Positions 23,651 through 32,788 of a stretch of 64,000 nt of DNA are shown here, piece after piece. Below the pieces are notes generated by a model that saw nothing but the letters and a program-made list of their open reading frames with translations, made no database searches and was not told the origin of the DNA. A program made the translations under genes and the position numbers. Where the stretch lies: NCBI RefSeq assembly GCF_030063135.1, contig NZ_JASISO010000019.1, positions 31,205 through 95,204 of the forward strand. Direction: 5' to 3'. The stretch comes from Streptomyces sp. G-G2 (GTDB lineage: Bacteria; Actinomycetota; Actinomycetes; Streptomycetales; Streptomycetaceae). Within the stretch, counting starts at the first letter, position 1. Every line of letters begins with the position of its first letter.

Positions 23651-23869
23651 AGTCCAAGTTGCGGCGAGAAGGACGACGAGGCCGCAGTGGTGCGAACGTT
23701 GTCCACTGGGCCGGTGTGGCGGGAGCCGCGGGGGCATTCGGGTCCGGCTTGCGGTGCCGAAGGGTGGCGGCATGAGGAGAGGCCGAAGAGGCCAGGCGCC
23801 TGCCCACCCCCGTCACCTCGGGAAGGCTTCAAGATCGAGAGCCCGCCGATGCCGACGGACGCGATCACC

Positions 23870-24208
23870 TCAGGCCGAGGCCGATGGAGCGGATGATTCG
23901 GCGGTGCGGCGGTATTCGGTGTTGATGCGCTGGGCTTCTTCGAGCTGGTCTTCGAGGATGACGATGCGGCAGGCGGCCTCGATGGGGGTGCCCTGGTCGA
24001 CGAGTTCGCGGGCGCGGGCGGCGATGCGCAGTTGGTAGCGGGAGTAGCGGCGGTGCCCGCCGTCGGAGCGGAGCGGGGTGATGAGGCGGGCCTCGCCCAG
24101 GGCGCGGAGGAAGCCCTGGGTGGTTCCGAGCATGGCTGCGGCCCGGCCCATGGTGTAGGCGGGGTAGTCGTCGTCGTCGAGACGGCCGAACGAATCATCC
24201 GCTGTCAT
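23870..24208 (-). CDS. MerR-like helix-turn-helix regulator (segment copy 2)
   Basis: This 112-aa protein is almost identical to the copy at 6465-6803. The MerR helix-turn-helix YTMGRAAAMLGTTQGFLRAL and the C-terminal coiled-coil helix are unchanged. ATG 24208 is preceded by AAAGAGG. As in copy 1 a strong leader hairpin lies just upstream. Near-identity suggests both regulators recognise the same sites, possibly in the shared spacer. Confidence 0.85.
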   Translation of the reverse strand: MTADDSFGRLDDDDYPAYTMGRAAAMLGTTQGFLRALGEARLITPLRSDGGHRRYSRYQLRIAARARELVDQGTPIEAACRIVILEDQLEEAQRINTEYRRTAESSAPSASA

Positions 24209-25047
24209 CGCACCTCTTTCTGGAACGCGGGAGGGGCCCTGGTGCCTATGGCACCAGGGCCCCGAAGGAACTACTACACCATCCGCCGGCCCTGATACTG
24301 CGCCGGCCTTCTGTGTCCGCAGACCCGGGTCATACGTGATCGGGGTGCGGGGATCGCGGTTGCTTGACCGGAGACCACCTCACTAACGATGTCCTGCGGT
24401 ACCCGGGCTTCTACCTGCCGACCCGGGCGATCCTGATGGCGCTAAGCTCCTCCGTTCTTCCCTCGGTGATCAATTACTTACCAAGCGGGGGACTGCGTAA
24501 TGCTGGTGATGCTCACTGTTCTACTGCGCACCGCTTGTCGTGCTCGCGGCCTGACCTAGCGCCGCTTCGGCAGCCAGCCCCGTCGCCCATCGTGCGTCTG
24601 CTCTGGCTTGGAACCCCACTGCCGAACTTCCCGGTGCGCGCGCCCGCAGCCGACGCCTTCACCAAGGTGCTGCTCACTGACTCCGCTGCTGGTTACTGCT
24701 CGTGGTGGCCCCTGATCACCGCGGGCCACCCGGTCCGGTCGTCAGTCCCGTCGCCGTCCTGCAACCGCCCTGGCTTCGAAACTCCACCACCGCACCGTCC
24801 TGCGCACTGCAACTACGGGGAATGCGTGTACTGCTGCCCGGCAGTTCGTCTCTGCCAGGCCCTGCTGTCTCTCTGGCTACGAGAGAAACCATAGCCACGC
24901 CACCGCCCAATGTCTACTCCAGACAAGATAGATTTTTGAGTGCGTGTCTCTGAGGTAATCGCATCCTGTCGGGTTGAACAGCTATCGGCCAGGGCACAAC
25001 GACCGGGCAGGCGAGGCCGGACACCAACAACAGACCAGGAGCGCGCG
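24209..25047. other. Conserved ~0.85-kb non-coding spacer (copy 2) with TACTGC repeats
   Basis: This is homologous to 6804-7570 up to about 24915, including long identical blocks such as CACCCGGTCCGGTCGTCAGT. TACTGC occurs at 24296, 24522, 24694 and 24829. Reading frames are not conserved between copies. The last 130 bases before the HATPase gene are unrelated to copy 1. Confidence 0.6.
24233..24263 (-). promoter_or_regulatory. Leader hairpin of the MerR-like gene (copy 2)
   Basis: The 14-bp stem GGGGCCCTGGTGCC with its exact complement and a 3-base loop occupies the same place as the palindrome in copy 1. Confidence 0.65.
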
Positions 25048-25452
25048 ATGACCACCATGAGCGCCGAGCGCACAGTCCTTCGTCCTCTGGCCGCCGTCGC
25101 CGAGGCGCGCCAGGCCACCCGGTCCTTCCTCGGAGCCCTCGGGCAGCCGACCATCGATCCGGAATGCGCCGACACCGTGATCCTGGTCGTCTCCGAGCTC
25201 GTCACCAACGCCCTGCGTCACGGCGGCGGCGCTTACGCGCTTCGCCTGGCCGCGCACCCCGACACCGTTGAGGTTCGCGTCGAGGACTCCAGTCCCCACC
25301 CGCCGTTCATGCGTACGCCCGACCTCGTCGACGGTACCGGCGGGTTCGGCTGGCACATGGTCAACGACCTCGCCCACGCCACCGTCGTCACGCCCACGCC
25401 CGAAGGCGGAAAGACCGTACGCGCACTCCTCCCCCGCCGGACCCGCCAATAG
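25048..25452 (+). CDS. HATPase_c anti-sigma-like ATP-binding protein
   Basis: The protein has 134 aa. ATG 25048 follows AGGAG. It is a GHKL ATPase fold of the RsbW/SpoIIAB-like type: N-box VVSELVTNALRHGGGAYALR, DSSPHPPF, and a G1 box GTGGFGWHMV. Such proteins bind sigma factors or phosphorylate anti-anti-sigma factors; many Streptomyces versions are orphans. It replaces the GvpU-like gene of segment copy 1. A PP2C phosphatase, the usual antagonist in partner switching, survives only in copy 1. Confidence 0.85.
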   Translation: MTTMSAERTVLRPLAAVAEARQATRSFLGALGQPTIDPECADTVILVVSELVTNALRHGGGAYALRLAAHPDTVEVRVEDSSPHPPFMRTPDLVDGTGGFGWHMVNDLAHATVVTPTPEGGKTVRALLPRRTRQ

Positions 25453-25474
25453 CCTCGGCCCGCGGGGTACGCGG

Positions 25475-25506
25475 AGGGGCCCGACCGGCGTGCCGGTCGG
25501 GCCCTC
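25475..25506 (+). terminator. Terminator hairpin (copy 2)
   Basis: GGGCCCGACCGGC and its complement lie between convergent genes, homologous to 8096-8129. Confidence 0.8.
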
Positions 25507-25546
25507 TTCGCTGTTCGGGTGGCGGCGCGCGCCGGGCGCCCACCGG

Positions 25547-25861
25547 TCAGGCGGTCACGGGGGTGCCGAGCATGGTCGAGGCCCGCTGGAGGGGACTGAG
25601 TACGCGTGTGGCCACGGCGGTTCGGGGAAGGGTTCCGCGGCAGGTGAAGCCGAGCTGGGTCATGGCGCGGAGGACTTCGCCGGCGCTGAAGTCGCGGCGG
25701 TCCTGGCGGGTGATGACCTGGCCGACCTGCTTGAGGGGGTAGGTGCGGCGGCCGATGATCACGGACTCGCCGATGACCTGCTCGGGCTTGATGCCCTTCA
25801 TGGACTCCAGGACGCCCGTCTTGGTCAGGTCGAACGGGAATCGGGCGATGACACAGCGCAT
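25547..25861 (-). CDS. SCO5918-family small protein
   Basis: The protein has 104 aa. ATG 25861 follows GAGG. The conserved N-terminus MRCVIARFPFDLTKTGVLES and the segment IGRRTYPLKQVGQVITRQDR match the family named after S. coelicolor SCO5918, which I recall lying beside a DEAD-box helicase and a cold-shock gene. The function is unknown; the basic, compact sequence fits an RNA-associated role. It lies 48 bases after the CBS gene, as the last gene of the copy-2 operon, and is absent from copy 1. Confidence 0.75.
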   Translation of the reverse strand: MRCVIARFPFDLTKTGVLESMKGIKPEQVIGESVIIGRRTYPLKQVGQVITRQDRRDFSAGEVLRAMTQLGFTCRGTLPRTAVATRVLSPLQRASTMLGTPVTA

Positions 25862-25909
25862 GTTGCCTCACAGAGAGAAGAGGGGACGGTCCGGCCACGG
25901 TGAGGTGGT

Positions 25910-26314
25910 TCAGCGGGCGAGGGCGAGGATGCCCAGAGCGCTGCCTTGTTCATCGACGACGGGCAGGGCGGCGAGCTTGCGGTAGCGCATCGCGTGCTCG
26001 GCCTCGGCCATCGTGGTCATGGGCGAGGTGAACGGCCCGCGGTCGCCGAGGACATCGCGCAGACGGAGCCGGTCGGTGTACGCGGCGCTGTCGCGGATGG
26101 CGCTGAGCCGCTCCCGGGTGATCAGCCCGGTGCAGAGGCCGTCCTGGTCGCAGACGAGCAGATGGTCCGTGCGGGAACTCGCCGTGACGGCCAGGGCCAC
26201 CTCGACGGTCATGTCGTCGCAGACCTGCGGACCGGCCGCCTTCATGGCGTCGTCCACCGTCCGGTGCGTGAGGTCGGCACGCGCGGAGCGGGGCTGCATC
26301 TGAACCAGCGTCAA
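25910..26314 (-). CDS. CBS-domain pair protein (segment copy 2)
   Basis: This 134-aa protein is a paralogue of 8167-8571. The start is TTG 26314, which replaces the ATG of copy 1 behind the same AGGAGG. The two CBS repeats are CDDMTVEVALAVTASSRTDH with LLVCDQDGLCTGLITRERL, and FTSPMTTMAEAEHAMRYRKL with LPVVDEQGSALGILALAR. It follows the helicase by 47 bases and precedes the SCO5918-family gene. Confidence 0.87.
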   Translation of the reverse strand: MTLVQMQPRSARADLTHRTVDDAMKAAGPQVCDDMTVEVALAVTASSRTDHLLVCDQDGLCTGLITRERLSAIRDSAAYTDRLRLRDVLGDRGPFTSPMTTMAEAEHAMRYRKLAALPVVDEQGSALGILALAR

Positions 26315-26361
26315 AAGGTGCCTCCTGCAGAGATGGGTCAGTGCCCTGATCACCTGGCTTC

Positions 26362-27912
26362 TCAGGCCGCCGCATCGAAGGCGGACTGCCGCGCGCTCGC
26401 GCGCCGGACGGCCGAGGCGGGCCCGCGCCGGCCGCGGGAGGCCGTGCTGCGCTTGGGCCGCTCGGACACCGGTGCGGTGATGGTGACCGGGATGCCGGAG
26501 GGTGCCTGGGCGCCGGTGATGCGGTTCAGGGCCTCGTCGCCCGAGCGGACCTGGGTGGTCTGCGGCGTGATGCCCGCGGCCGTCATCAGGCGGGCCATCT
26601 CGCGGCGCTGGTTGGGGGTGACGAGGGTGACGACGCTGCCGGACTCGCCGGCGCGGGCGGTGCGGCCGCCGCGGTGCAGGTAGTCCTTGGGGTCGGTCGG
26701 CGGGTCGACGTTCACGACGAGGTCCAGGTTGTCGACGTGGATGCCGCGGGCCGCGACGTTGGTGGCGACCAGGACGGTGACGTGCCCGGTCTTGAACTGG
26801 GCCAGGGTCCGGGTGCGCTGCGGCTGGGACTTCCCGCCGTGCAGGGCCGCGGCGCGGACCCCGTTGTCGAGGAGGTCCTGGGTGAGGCGGTCGACGGCGT
26901 GCTTGGTGTCGAGGAACATGATCACGCGGCCTTCGCGGGCGGCGATCTCCGTGGTCGTCCGCTGCTTGTCGGCGCCGTGGACGTGCAGGACGTGGTGTTC
27001 CATCGTGGTGACGGCGCCGGCCGAGGGGTCGACGGAGTGGACGACCGGGTCGGTGAGGTAGCGGCGGACCAGCAGGTCGACGTTGCGGTCCAGGGTGGCG
27101 GAGAACAGCATCCGCTGGCCCTCGGGACGTACCTGGTCGAGCAGGGCGGTGACCTGCGGCATGAAGCCCATGTCGGCCATCTGGTCGGCCTCGTCGAGGA
27201 CCGTGATCGCGACCTGGTTCAACCGGCAGTCACCGCGGTCGATGAGGTCCTTGAGGCGGCCGGGCGTGGCGACGACCACTTCGGCCCCGGCGCGCAGTGC
27301 AGCGGCCTGGCGGTAGATCGGCATGCCGCCGACCACGGTGGCCAGGCGCAGCTTGACCGCCCGGGCGTAGGGGGTGAGGGCGGCGGTGACCTGCTGGGCG
27401 AGCTCACGCGTCGGTACGAGGACCAGCGCGAGCGGCTGGCCCGACTCGGCGCTCTGGCCGGCGGTGCGGGCCAGCAGGGCGAGGCCGAAGGCGAGGGTCT
27501 TGCCGGAGCCGGTGCGGCCACGGCCGAGGACGTCGCGGCCCGCGAGGGTGTTGGGGAGCGTGGCGGCCTGGATCGGGAATGGCGTGGCCATCCCCTCTCG
27601 GGTGAGCGTGGCGAGCAGCTGGGCCGGCATGGCGAGGTCGGCGAAGGCCTCGACGGCGGGCAGCGCGGGGGTGATCGTCTTCGGCGGTGCGAACTCGCCC
27701 TGGATCGCGGCGGGCCGGCGGCCGTATCCGCCCGAGCGGCTCGGGCCACCGGAACGGCTCGGGGCTCCGGAACGGCTCGGGGCTCCGGAACGGCTCTCGG
27801 CCGACGAGCCGAAGCGGCTGCCCCGGCCCGAAGCAGCGCCGGTACCGAAAGCGGGGCCGCCGGTGCGGCTGCGGGTGCGGGAGGAGCGGTCGTTCGTACG
27901 TGTGGGGTTCAT
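26362..27912 (-). CDS. DEAD-box RNA helicase (segment copy 2)
   Basis: This 516-aa protein is collinear with 8615-10165. The motifs are the same: GRTGSGKT, PTRELAQQV, TPGRL, VLDEADQMADMGF, SATL, VATNVAARGIHV, HRGGRTARAG. Divergence is concentrated in the N-terminal SRSGAPSRSG repeats, the Q-motif region (LTREGMATPFPIQAATLPN) and the C-terminus. Stretches of the helicase core are identical at DNA level, which suggests recent duplication or gene conversion. ATG 27912 follows GGAAGG, partly buried in a leader hairpin. Confidence 0.95.
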   Translation of the reverse strand: MNPTRTNDRSSRTRSRTGGPAFGTGAASGRGSRFGSSAESRSGAPSRSGAPSRSGGPSRSGGYGRRPAAIQGEFAPPKTITPALPAVEAFADLAMPAQLLATLTREGMATPFPIQAATLPNTLAGRDVLGRGRTGSGKTLAFGLALLARTAGQSAESGQPLALVLVPTRELAQQVTAALTPYARAVKLRLATVVGGMPIYRQAAALRAGAEVVVATPGRLKDLIDRGDCRLNQVAITVLDEADQMADMGFMPQVTALLDQVRPEGQRMLFSATLDRNVDLLVRRYLTDPVVHSVDPSAGAVTTMEHHVLHVHGADKQRTTTEIAAREGRVIMFLDTKHAVDRLTQDLLDNGVRAAALHGGKSQPQRTRTLAQFKTGHVTVLVATNVAARGIHVDNLDLVVNVDPPTDPKDYLHRGGRTARAGESGSVVTLVTPNQRREMARLMTAAGITPQTTQVRSGDEALNRITGAQAPSGIPVTITAPVSERPKRSTASRGRRGPASAVRRASARQSAFDAAA

Positions 27913-27920
27913 GCGGAACC

Positions 27921-27947
27921 TTCCTTGATACGGCACGTATCAAGGAA
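27921..27947 (-). promoter_or_regulatory. Leader hairpin covering the helicase ribosome site (copy 2)
   Basis: UUCCUUGAUAC pairs with GUAUCAAGGAA (11 bp, 5-base loop); the 3' arm contains part of the ribosome site. The stem is conserved with copy 1 and one base pair longer. Confidence 0.6.
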
Positions 27948-28173
27948 TTCCCGCAGCGTAGGAGCGGCGCAGGGAATTGCGAGAACGGGCCGAATGGAAT
28001 GCGAAAGCGGATCTGGCGGACAGAGAATCTGTACGGGCTCAGGCGCTGGAATAAGGTGGCGTCACGTGGACGCGACAACCAAAGCAATTGACTCGGGTGC
28101 AGCCCCGAGGGGGCCGGTCGGCCGAGTGTCTCAATGCTCACTACCGCGGGTGAACGCACCGCGGGAAATGCGT

Positions 28174-28215
28174 GCAGCTGGGGCCCGCACCCCGAGGGAT
28201 GCGGGCCCCAGCTGC
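28174..28215 (-). terminator. Terminator hairpin after cspA (copy 2)
   Basis: A 20-base inverted repeat with one mismatch, homologous to 10411-10452. Confidence 0.87.
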
Positions 28216-28232
28216 AGAATGCGTGTCAGCGC

Positions 28233-28436
28233 TTAGGCGGGAACGATGTTCTCGGCCGTCGGGCCCTTCTGGCCCTGCGCGATGTCGAAGGTGACCTTCT
28301 GGCCCTCGTTCAGCTCGCGGAAGCCCTGGGCGGCGATGTTCGAGTAGTGGGCGAACACGTCAGCGCCGCCACCGTCCTGCTCGATGAAGCCGAAACCCTT
28401 TTCCGCGTTGAACCACTTCACGGTACCAGCAGCCAT
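28233..28436 (-). CDS. Cold-shock protein CspA family (segment copy 2)
   Basis: The protein has 67 aa. ATG 28436 follows AAAGGAG. Cold-shock domain with RNP1 KGFGFI and RNP2 VFAHY. It differs from the copy at 10469 by a few substitutions (NAEKG, GADVFAHYSN, ELNEGQ). It is expected to be an RNA chaperone for cold or stationary-phase mRNA. It heads the cluster cspA, helicase, CBS, SCO5918-family, with a terminator after cspA. Confidence 0.96.
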   Translation of the reverse strand: MAAGTVKWFNAEKGFGFIEQDGGGADVFAHYSNIAAQGFRELNEGQKVTFDIAQGQKGPTAENIVPA

Positions 28437-28741
28437 GTCATATCTCCTTTGGGGCAATACATCGGCGTCTACACTCTGCGGACGCCGTGTCGCCGCGATG
28501 ATGCCCCGCCCGGTAAATGACCGGGAAATACAAAGCGCTTCCAGAGGAACGAATTCCGGCTGAAGGCGCTTGAAGTTCTTGGGTACCAAAACTGCAACCG
28601 AGATCGACAGTAGCACGCTGCAGTGGCTTGTGTGCACTGAATATTTCCGTTGGCTGCGTTGCGGTAGAAACTCTCCCCACTGGATCCATTAAATTCTTAG
28701 GCCGCGGTGACAGATATTAATTCACCCCGAGCGCAGCGTTT
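28437..28741 (-). promoter_or_regulatory. Long conserved leader and promoter of cspA (copy 2)
   Basis: This is homologous to 10673-10982. The -10-like TACTGT (reverse strand) is at 28607-28612 and the GTTGCAGTTTTGGTACCC block is identical. Homology ends at CACCCCGAGCGCAGCG near 28740. Confidence 0.6.
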
Positions 28742-29078
28742 TTTACGTGCTCGCCGCCGGCTCCGGCATGCGGTGGCGGGATCCCGCAAGGCAACGAACG
28801 GGACGTCGCTGTTGTGGAGGCGGTCGGGGCGTCCGGAGCGGGCTCGGCGAGGCGCCGCGCGCCCGCGCGAACTGGGCAGTGCGGTGGGGTGGGTGATCGT
28901 CCGGCTTGCAGGGTGCGAACGGGTAGATCCGAAGGGGCCTGCGTGGCGGGTCACGCGAATTACCGCTCGTGGTGCGAGACGGCATCGCGCTCCTGTGGCG
29001 CAAGCGGCCCGTGAAGATCCTTCTGGCCAGGACATTCAGGCGAGTTGGGGCACGCGGAGGGCACGGCGAGGGCCGAGA
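28742..29078. other. Unassigned region before att remnant B
   Basis: No gene with a recognisable family was seen. Overlapping frames on both strands are Arg/Pro-rich and look like composition artefacts. Confidence 0.4.
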
Positions 29079-29170
29079 GGTCTCAGCAACGGAGAAGGCC
29101 CAGGTCGCTGACCTGGGCCTTCTTACAAGAGCGGATGACGGGAATCGAACCCGCGCTATAAGCTTGGGAA
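29079..29170 (-). other. att-like remnant B: 3' half of tRNA-Gly with terminator
   Basis: A 44-base identical match (29127-29170) to the 3' part of the tRNA-Gly gene, up to the anticodon loop, is preceded by an identical terminator stem. The direct repeat with 37799-37891 is about 92 bases with few differences. The tRNA 5' half is missing. It separates island A (to the left) from island B (to the right). One TGACTGGCACGTA copy lies at 29278-29290. Confidence 0.8.
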
Positions 29171-29344
29171 TCACCCGGGGCTTGGGCCCTTATGGGCTGC
29201 TAACCTGCGAAAACGCGCCTTCCGGGGATACTGTCGGGGGCTCCGGACGGTCCCCTGTTGGCCGCTGTTTACCGCGCTGACTGGCACGTAATGGCACGCG
29301 CCGCCCAGAGTGCTGCGCGCTGATCGCCGACCTTTTTCCGCCCG

Positions 29345-31066
29345 TCAGCCTTGCTTGGTGAGCTCGCCGCTCAGTCCCGGCGCGGTCGCCTGCAGGCTGC
29401 CGCTGGTGTTCAGCCTGAGGGTCACTTGTACGGGCTGGCCGCTGCACAGGGCATCGGTACTGACCGACGACTCGGTGACCGTGATTGATTTGGCTGACGC
29501 AGAGACCAGGATGTCTGCGCCTGCGCACTGGACGCCGAGGACGGCGCTGGTACTCGTGGAATGCCCGATCGTCTCGCCCGTGTTGCCCTGCGTCAGCTCG
29601 ATGCGGTACGTAACGGTCACTGCAGACGTCGTACCGCCCACGGCGCCCTGCCAGATCCCGAGGAAGGCAGCCGGGACGCCGACGGGCAGCTGCGCGGACT
29701 TTGGGGCGGTTTGTCCTTGCGGCTTGCCGGGGGAGTTCGAGTCCGCAGATGGCTGGGCCGGTGCCGCGCCCGTTCCCTGCGAATTCCCGTCCTCGTGGGC
29801 CTGCGAGCCGTGCGAAAGCCACAGCGTCAGCGCGGCGGTGGCTGCCACTGACACTGCGGCAACACTTGCCACCATCACACCATTCCGGCCTCGGCGGGGC
29901 GGTGTTCCCTGCGCCCAAGGCCCCTGCTGGGGATACGGCGGCATGCTCGGACCAGTCCGCGGGGTCGACGGTTGCGCCTGTGGTGACGCCTGAGGCATCG
30001 GTGGTGTCTGCGGCGGGGCCGAGGCTCCTACCTGAGTTGCCGGCTGATGCCGGGGCAACGGCTCAGACGGCGCCGGCCCCCACCTGGTGGACGGCACGCT
30101 GCCGTCTGACAGCGGTCGTGGTTCTGCGCCTGTCGGCGCGCCGACACCGCTTGCGCCCACGCCCGTATCGAGGTCCAGCAGCTCAACGGCCAGCTGTGCC
30201 AACGAGCCGGATATCGCAGCCGGCAGCCATCCGCCCTGGCCGAGCCGCAGGGTACCGGCCCCGCCGCTCTCAAGCCGCTTCCGCAACTGAGCCGGCGTCG
30301 GCCGGTCACCGGGCTCCTTGGCCAAGCAGTCGAGTACGAGGTCGCGCAGGTCTCCGTCGAGACCGCCGAGCTCCGGCTCCTCGTGGAGCACGCGGTACAA
30401 CAGCACCGCCGCACTCGTGGCATCCCCGAACGGAGAGATGCCGGTCGCGGCAAAGGCCAGGACCGCGCCCAGTGAGAAGACGTCGCTGGGCGGCCCGGCC
30501 GGCCTCCCCTGCGCCTGCTCGGGCGACATGTAGCCGGGCGATCCGACCACGAAGCCGGTCTGAGTAAGCGTGGTGGCCGCATCCAGCGCCCGGGTGATGC
30601 CGAAGTCGATCAGACGCGGACCGTCCAGAGCCAGCAGCACATTCGATGGCTTGACATCCCGGTGCACCAGCCCCAGGCCGTGCACCGCCCCCAGAGCTTC
30701 GACGAGCCCGGCACCGAGAGTGCGGACGGACTGGGCCGACAGCGGCCCGAACTCCCCTACAGCCGCGCCGAGTGTGGGACCGGCGACGTAGCCGGTGGCC
30801 ACCCAGGGGTGCTCACTCTCAGTGTCGGCGTCCAGAACCGGGGCCGTCCACTGACCGCCCACCAGGCGGGCTGCCGCAACTTCCTGACGGAATCGGGCCC
30901 GGAACTCGGCGTCGGCGGCGAACTCGCTGTGCACCACCTTGACGGCGACCGTCCGGCCACCGGCTGTCCGCCCGAGGTAGACCCGCCCCATCCCGCCCGC
31001 GCCGAGCCGACGCAGTAGCCGGTATTCACCGATTCTCTCAGGATCATCCGCCGCCAATGGCTCCAT
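29345..31066 (-). CDS. Serine/threonine protein kinase, membrane-anchored
   Basis: The protein has 573 aa. ATG 31066 follows GGGGG. The kinase domain (about residues 15-270) shows the P-loop LGAGGMGRVYLG, VAVKVV lysine, catalytic loop HRDVKPSNVLL, DFGITRAL and SPGYMSPEQA. A Pro/Gln-rich linker leads to one membrane helix (VMVASVAAVSVAATAALTLW). An extracellular beta-rich domain follows (FLGIWQGAVGGTTSAVTVTY) that may sense a ligand. The topology is PknB-like but without PASTA repeats. It is the last gene of island B before the att remnant. A TTTGACGGTCAAA palindrome lies upstream. Confidence 0.93.
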   Translation of the reverse strand: MEPLAADDPERIGEYRLLRRLGAGGMGRVYLGRTAGGRTVAVKVVHSEFAADAEFRARFRQEVAAARLVGGQWTAPVLDADTESEHPWVATGYVAGPTLGAAVGEFGPLSAQSVRTLGAGLVEALGAVHGLGLVHRDVKPSNVLLALDGPRLIDFGITRALDAATTLTQTGFVVGSPGYMSPEQAQGRPAGPPSDVFSLGAVLAFAATGISPFGDATSAAVLLYRVLHEEPELGGLDGDLRDLVLDCLAKEPGDRPTPAQLRKRLESGGAGTLRLGQGGWLPAAISGSLAQLAVELLDLDTGVGASGVGAPTGAEPRPLSDGSVPSTRWGPAPSEPLPRHQPATQVGASAPPQTPPMPQASPQAQPSTPRTGPSMPPYPQQGPWAQGTPPRRGRNGVMVASVAAVSVAATAALTLWLSHGSQAHEDGNSQGTGAAPAQPSADSNSPGKPQGQTAPKSAQLPVGVPAAFLGIWQGAVGGTTSAVTVTYRIELTQGNTGETIGHSTSTSAVLGVQCAGADILVSASAKSITVTESSVSTDALCSGQPVQVTLRLNTSGSLQATAPGLSGELTKQG

Positions 31067-31519
31067 GCCGAGCACGCCCCCTAGCCGGTCTCCCTGACAG
31101 AACAAGACCGTACCGGGAGCACAGTTGGTTTGACGGTCAAATGATCTGACGTGCCAACTCCGCCGGTTGGATGGGGTGTCGGGCCGTCCAGCTGTCCGCC
31201 CTCCCCGTCGGCCCGCAGGCACGGCGACGGGATCTGGTGGGCGGGCCGGCACGCCCGGCGTGAAGCCGCTGCCGTGGACGACCCGGCGAGCGATCTTGCG
31301 ATAGGCGTGCGTATCGCGGGCCGGGGTCAGTGGTGCGCACCTGGAGCCCAACCCTGTTGACCTGCAAGAATGCCGGTCTCAAGGCCGGTAGTCCGGGGGT
31401 CGGGATGGCCTCTGTCCGACCGGCCTGTGGCGCCGCCGACTCCCTGGGCTTGCACTCGTCCCGCACGGCGCTCTCTGTGATGTCCGTGACCGGATGCCGT
31501 GGACGCAAGCGATGACCGT
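31067..31519. other. Intergenic region with palindrome TTTGACGGTCAAA
   Basis: The 13-base palindrome at 31129-31141 lies about 63 bases upstream of the kinase start and could be an operator. The remainder holds no recognised gene. Confidence 0.4.
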
Positions 31520-32719
31520 TCAGGTGGCGGATCCCGTGTGTGCAGGGGGTGTGCGGCGGTGTGCGGCGAGGGCGAGGGCTGGGCCGATGGCCAGGAGGAC
31601 GGCGAGGGCCGCGTAGCCGTAGATGAGGGTGGTCAAGGTGGCGATGGCGGCGACGAGTAGCGGGCCACCCGCATCGCCGAGTTCGCGCCCGAGTTCGGCG
31701 GCTCCCATGGTCTGGCCAAGGCGTTCTTGCGGGGAGGAGGAGGCCAGGATGGCGAAGCCCAGGGGAGTGATCAGGCCGGTGCCGGCGCCGATGAGTGCGG
31801 CGGCCGTCAGGACGCCGGCGAGACCGGGCAGCATGGCGCAGGCGAGCCCGGCGGCGGTGGTCAGCAGGCCGATGGTGATGCCGGTGGGTGCGGTGATGCG
31901 GCCGGTGTCCAGGGCGTGTCCGGCTTTGGGCTGGACGATGGCCGCGCACAGGGCCAGTACCGAGACGGCCGCGCCGGTGGCCACCGTGCCGAGTCCGGCT
32001 GCCCGCCCGGAGACGGGCAGGAAGCCGACGCCGACGGAGAGGGCCGCGGTCGCGCCCGCGAGGGCCGCGGTCGGCCGGAGGAACGCGGCGTCGGTCAGTC
32101 GACGCGCCAAGTCCGCCACGGTCTGCCGGGTGCGCGGCAGCGGAGATACGTGCGGTACGGCGAGTGCCGCCCATACAGCGACCGCGGCGGCGAGTACGGC
32201 CATGACGGTGAACAGCAGGCGCAGGCCGCCCGCCCAGACCAGGACTCCGCCGAGCAGCGGGCCCAGGGTGCAGCCGATGGACTTGTAGAAGCCGTAGCTG
32301 CCGAATGCCCGCCCGTGCTTGGCGGCCGGGTTGAGGCGGGCGACCAGAGCGGAGGCCGAGGGGGAGAAGGCGGAGGCGCCGGCGCCCTGGCCGAGGCGGG
32401 CCGCCCACAGCCAGCCGGGGCTGTCGGCGAGGGCGTACACGGCGGACGCCGCGGCGAAGGCGACCAGTCCGCCGAGCAGCACCGGGCGGGCGCCGATGCG
32501 GTCCGCGAGGGCGCCGAACACCGGCTTGAGCAGCACCTCGGCCCCGTCGTAGAGCGCGAGCAGCCCGCCCAGCACCATCAGCGAGGTCACCGCGTCCTCG
32601 GAGAATCCGCCGAGGTTGGCGGCGATGCCGTGGGCGCCGAAGGCGGTGGTGAAGGCGGCGGCGTACAGCGGCCACATCTGCCGCGCCGGCGCGGGGTGGG
32701 CGGCCGCGTTTTCGGTCAT
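31520..32719 (-). CDS. Major facilitator superfamily transporter
   Basis: The protein has 399 aa. ATG 32719 follows AGGAGA. About 12 membrane helices are visible. The MFS motif A region is KPVFGALADRIGARPVLLGG between helices 2 and 3. Substrate prediction is not possible; drug efflux is the commonest role. It lies 69 bases downstream of the M56 peptidase stop on the same strand and may be co-transcribed. Confidence 0.88.
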   Translation of the reverse strand: MTENAAAHPAPARQMWPLYAAAFTTAFGAHGIAANLGGFSEDAVTSLMVLGGLLALYDGAEVLLKPVFGALADRIGARPVLLGGLVAFAAASAVYALADSPGWLWAARLGQGAGASAFSPSASALVARLNPAAKHGRAFGSYGFYKSIGCTLGPLLGGVLVWAGGLRLLFTVMAVLAAAVAVWAALAVPHVSPLPRTRQTVADLARRLTDAAFLRPTAALAGATAALSVGVGFLPVSGRAAGLGTVATGAAVSVLALCAAIVQPKAGHALDTGRITAPTGITIGLLTTAAGLACAMLPGLAGVLTAAALIGAGTGLITPLGFAILASSSPQERLGQTMGAAELGRELGDAGGPLLVAAIATLTTLIYGYAALAVLLAIGPALALAAHRRTPPAHTGSAT

Positions 32720-32788
32720 CGGCTCTCCTGCGTGTTCTTGGGCGGTGCGCGGAAGACCTGCTCCGCGCGCGGGCGCGGGCGCCATGGA

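Noticed and set aside
28743..29174. Reverse frame of 143 aa ending in the att remnant
   Set aside because: It begins within the tRNA remnant and has Arg/Pro-rich shadow composition.
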